A stretch of 6,131 nucleotides of DNA, taken from Burkholderiaceae bacterium. GTDB taxonomy: Bacteria; Pseudomonadota; Gammaproteobacteria; Burkholderiales; Burkholderiaceae. Shown piece by piece: positions 4,941 through 6,131 of this stretch (position 1 is its first letter; each line of letters starts with the position of its first letter). Both the position numbers and the translations under genes were made by a program. Below the pieces are notes generated by a model. That model worked only from the letters and a program-made list of their open reading frames with translations, did not search any database and was not told where the DNA came from. The stretch spans positions 1 to 6,131 of the forward strand of contig CANISN010000108.1 of NCBI GenBank assembly GCA_947470165.1, written 5' to 3'.

Positions 4941-4946
4941 TTAAAT

Positions 4947-6035
4947 ATGGCCTTGGACGATAAGAGAAAATCAGCCTCATCCGAATTTGACGGTATGAGC
5001 GGAGACAAGCAAAAGGCACTGACTGCCGCCTTAGCGCAAATTGAAAAGCAATTTGGCAAGGGCTCAATCATGAGATTGGGCGATGCAGAGATTCATCAAG
5101 ATATTCAAGTGGTATCGAGCGGTTCATTGGGCCTAGATATTGCCCTTGGCGTCGGTGGTTTAGCTCGTGGTCGCGTGATCGAGATTTACGGCCCTGAGTC
5201 CTCAGGTAAAACAACGCTAACCTTGCATGCCATTGCAGAGATGCAAAAGATTGGTGGAACTTGCGCCTTTATCGATGCTGAGCATGCCCTTGATGTTCAA
5301 TACGCTTCACGCCTTGGTGTGGACGTTAACAATTTATTGATATCACAGCCAGATACTGGCGAGCAGGCTTTGGAAATCGCTGACGCCCTAGTTCGTTCAG
5401 GATCTATCGATTTGATCGTGATTGACTCAGTAGCAGCCTTAGTTCCAAGGGCAGAGATCGAAGGCGATATGGGAGATTCTTTACCTGGCTTACAAGCACG
5501 TTTAATGAGCCAGGCCTTACGTAAGCTCACTGGCGCGATCAAGCGTACTAATACTACGGTCATCTTTATTAACCAGATTCGCATGAAGATTGGCGTGATG
5601 TTTGGTTCCCCTGAAACGACTACAGGCGGTAATGCATTGAAGTTCTACGCTTCGATGCGTTTAGATATTCGTCGTATTGGTAGTATCAAGAAGGGCGATG
5701 AAGTCGTTGGCAATGAGACCCGCGTGAAGGTAGTGAAGAACAAGGTTTCCCCTCCGTTCCGTGAGGCGATCTTCGACATCATGTACGGCCATGGCATCTC
5801 TAGAGAAGGGGAAATTATCGATATGGGCGTTGAGGCAGATATCGTAGAGAAATCCGGCTCTTGGTACAGTTACAACGGAGACCGCATCGGTCAAGGCAAA
5901 GATAATGTGCGTGACTTCTTAAAAGAGAATCCAGCCATTGCTCAAGATATTGAATCTAAAATTCGCGAGAAGTTAGGTGTGAAGACTGGAACAGCAGTAG
6001 TAAGCGACGTTGTTAGTGAAGAAGAGGAAGCCTAA
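4947..6035 (+). CDS. recA: Recombinase RecA
   Basis: RecA is the ATP-dependent strand-exchange protein that also activates LexA self-cleavage. The 362 residues are full length and carry all key elements (E. coli numbers are 16 lower): Walker A GPESSGKT (82-89, with K88), catalytic E112 in DAEHALD, Walker B LIVID ending at D160, loop L1 around 172-180, loop L2 beginning at NQIRMK with Q210 and including TTTGGNA, the subunit-interface F233 in KFYAS, and ATP-contact K264 and K266 in KNK. The C-terminus ends in the usual acidic tail (EEEEA). The first 20 residues, MALDDKRK then a Ser-rich linker, are typical of Burkholderiales. The reading frame stays open upstream to 4848, but AAGGA 6 bases before the ATG at 4947 and the family N-terminus favour this start. 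A LexA box overlaps the promoter. recX begins 7 bases after the stop, so the two are probably one operon. Confidence 0.99.
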   Translation: MALDDKRKSASSEFDGMSGDKQKALTAALAQIEKQFGKGSIMRLGDAEIHQDIQVVSSGSLGLDIALGVGGLARGRVIEIYGPESSGKTTLTLHAIAEMQKIGGTCAFIDAEHALDVQYASRLGVDVNNLLISQPDTGEQALEIADALVRSGSIDLIVIDSVAALVPRAEIEGDMGDSLPGLQARLMSQALRKLTGAIKRTNTTVIFINQIRMKIGVMFGSPETTTGGNALKFYASMRLDIRRIGSIKKGDEVVGNETRVKVVKNKVSPPFREAIFDIMYGHGISREGEIIDMGVEADIVEKSGSWYSYNGDRIGQGKDNVRDFLKENPAIAQDIESKIREKLGVKTGTAVVSDVVSEEEEA

Positions 6036-6042
6036 TCGTTCA

Positions 6043-6131
6043 ATGTCAGAGTTAGGCAGCACAACTAAAAAAAGTAATAAACAAAGCCCGAGTCTAAAAG
6101 CTCGGGCTTTGCGCCTTTTATCGATGCGAGA
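6043..6131 (+). CDS. recX: RecX regulatory protein, N-terminal fragment (cut by window end)
   Basis: The first 29 codons are visible, with no stop before the window edge. After a short Ser/Lys-rich start, residues 17-29 read SLKARALRLLSMR, the characteristic opening of RecX first helices (L-K-x-R-A-L-x-L-L-x-x-R). RecX binds RecA filaments and limits their growth and activity, and is commonly encoded right after recA. The ATG lies 7 bases after the recA stop. No close Shine-Dalgarno sequence is present; AGAGGA within the last recA codons ends about 14 bases upstream, so translation may depend on ribosomes finishing recA. A perfect 10-bp hairpin lies inside these codons (6083-6110). The identity rests on a short stretch plus position, but both agree well. 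An alternative start further downstream would cut into the conserved helix. Confidence 0.85.
   Translation, partial: MSELGSTTKKSNKQSPSLKARALRLLSMR
6083..6120 (+). terminator. Terminator-like hairpin inside the 5' end of recX (possible attenuator)
   Basis: AAAGCCCGAG (6083-6092) pairs perfectly with CTCGGGCTTT (6101-6110) around an 8-base loop. The T tract is broken: TTT, then GCGCC, then TTTT (6117-6120). This would make a leaky rather than complete terminator. It lies within recX codons 14-23, so it cannot be a simple end-of-operon signal. It could reduce recX transcription or slow its translation. Confidence 0.65.

Noticed and set aside
4848..4946. recA start at the TTG at 4848
   Set aside because: The TTG is inside the -35 box and upstream of the LexA operator, so it would not be on the recA promoter's transcript. 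The true start at 4947 has AAGGA and the family N-terminus.
4790..5071. Open frame on the - strand across the recA promoter and start (93 codons)
   Set aside because: It runs against the LexA box, recA leader and recA N-terminus, all well supported on the + strand. Its product shows no recognisable family features.
5297..5584. Open frame on the - strand within recA (95 codons)
   Set aside because: It is antisense to the most conserved part of recA, so the open frame is explained by recA codon constraints.

Overview
The window looks like an ordinary chromosomal stretch of a mid-GC betaproteobacterium. The best guess is Burkholderiaceae close to Polynucleobacter. The reasons are the recA-recX pair with a Burkholderiales-style RecA N-terminus, a DUF4212 plus VC_2705-type symporter pair, a DUF2878 membrane protein, and base composition that looks by eye to be in the mid-40s % GC. 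The genus is inferred from remembered family distributions, not from a search. All recognised genes lie on the + strand, and I see no insertion sequence, phage gene, tRNA, rRNA or CRISPR array.

Layout. (1) Positions 3-368 hold the C-terminal end of a TPR protein that enters from the left edge. (2) Positions 430-2837 hold a two-gene transporter operon: a DUF4212 small subunit, then a large sodium:solute symporter (SSS) subunit whose ribosome site lies in the end of the first gene. A strong tandem-hairpin terminator follows at 2853-2904. (3) Positions 2965-4224 hold a putative Na+/H+ antiporter with its own terminator at 4246-4278. (4) Positions 4296-4829 hold a DUF2878 membrane protein of unknown function. 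(5) Positions 4848-4946 hold the recA control region: promoter, near-consensus LexA box and an A-tract-rich leader. recA follows at 4947-6035, then the start of recX at 6043, which runs off the right edge.

How the parts fit. The symporter pair probably imports a small carboxylate such as acetate using a sodium gradient, and the antiporter next to it could help maintain that gradient; they are separate transcription units, so this link is inference. recA and recX form the usual recombinase/modulator pair under SOS control. A 10-bp terminator-like hairpin lies inside the first codons of recX and may keep RecX far below RecA.

I did not find a new multi-gene system. The points most worth a second look are the recX hairpin, an EF-hand-like calcium loop and an Ala-rich insert on the same predicted periplasmic face of the symporter, a perfect inverted repeat across the DUF4212 start codon, two genes whose -10-like boxes sit where a leaderless mRNA would need them, and the recA leader. 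No gene-free stretch exceeds 300 bases.
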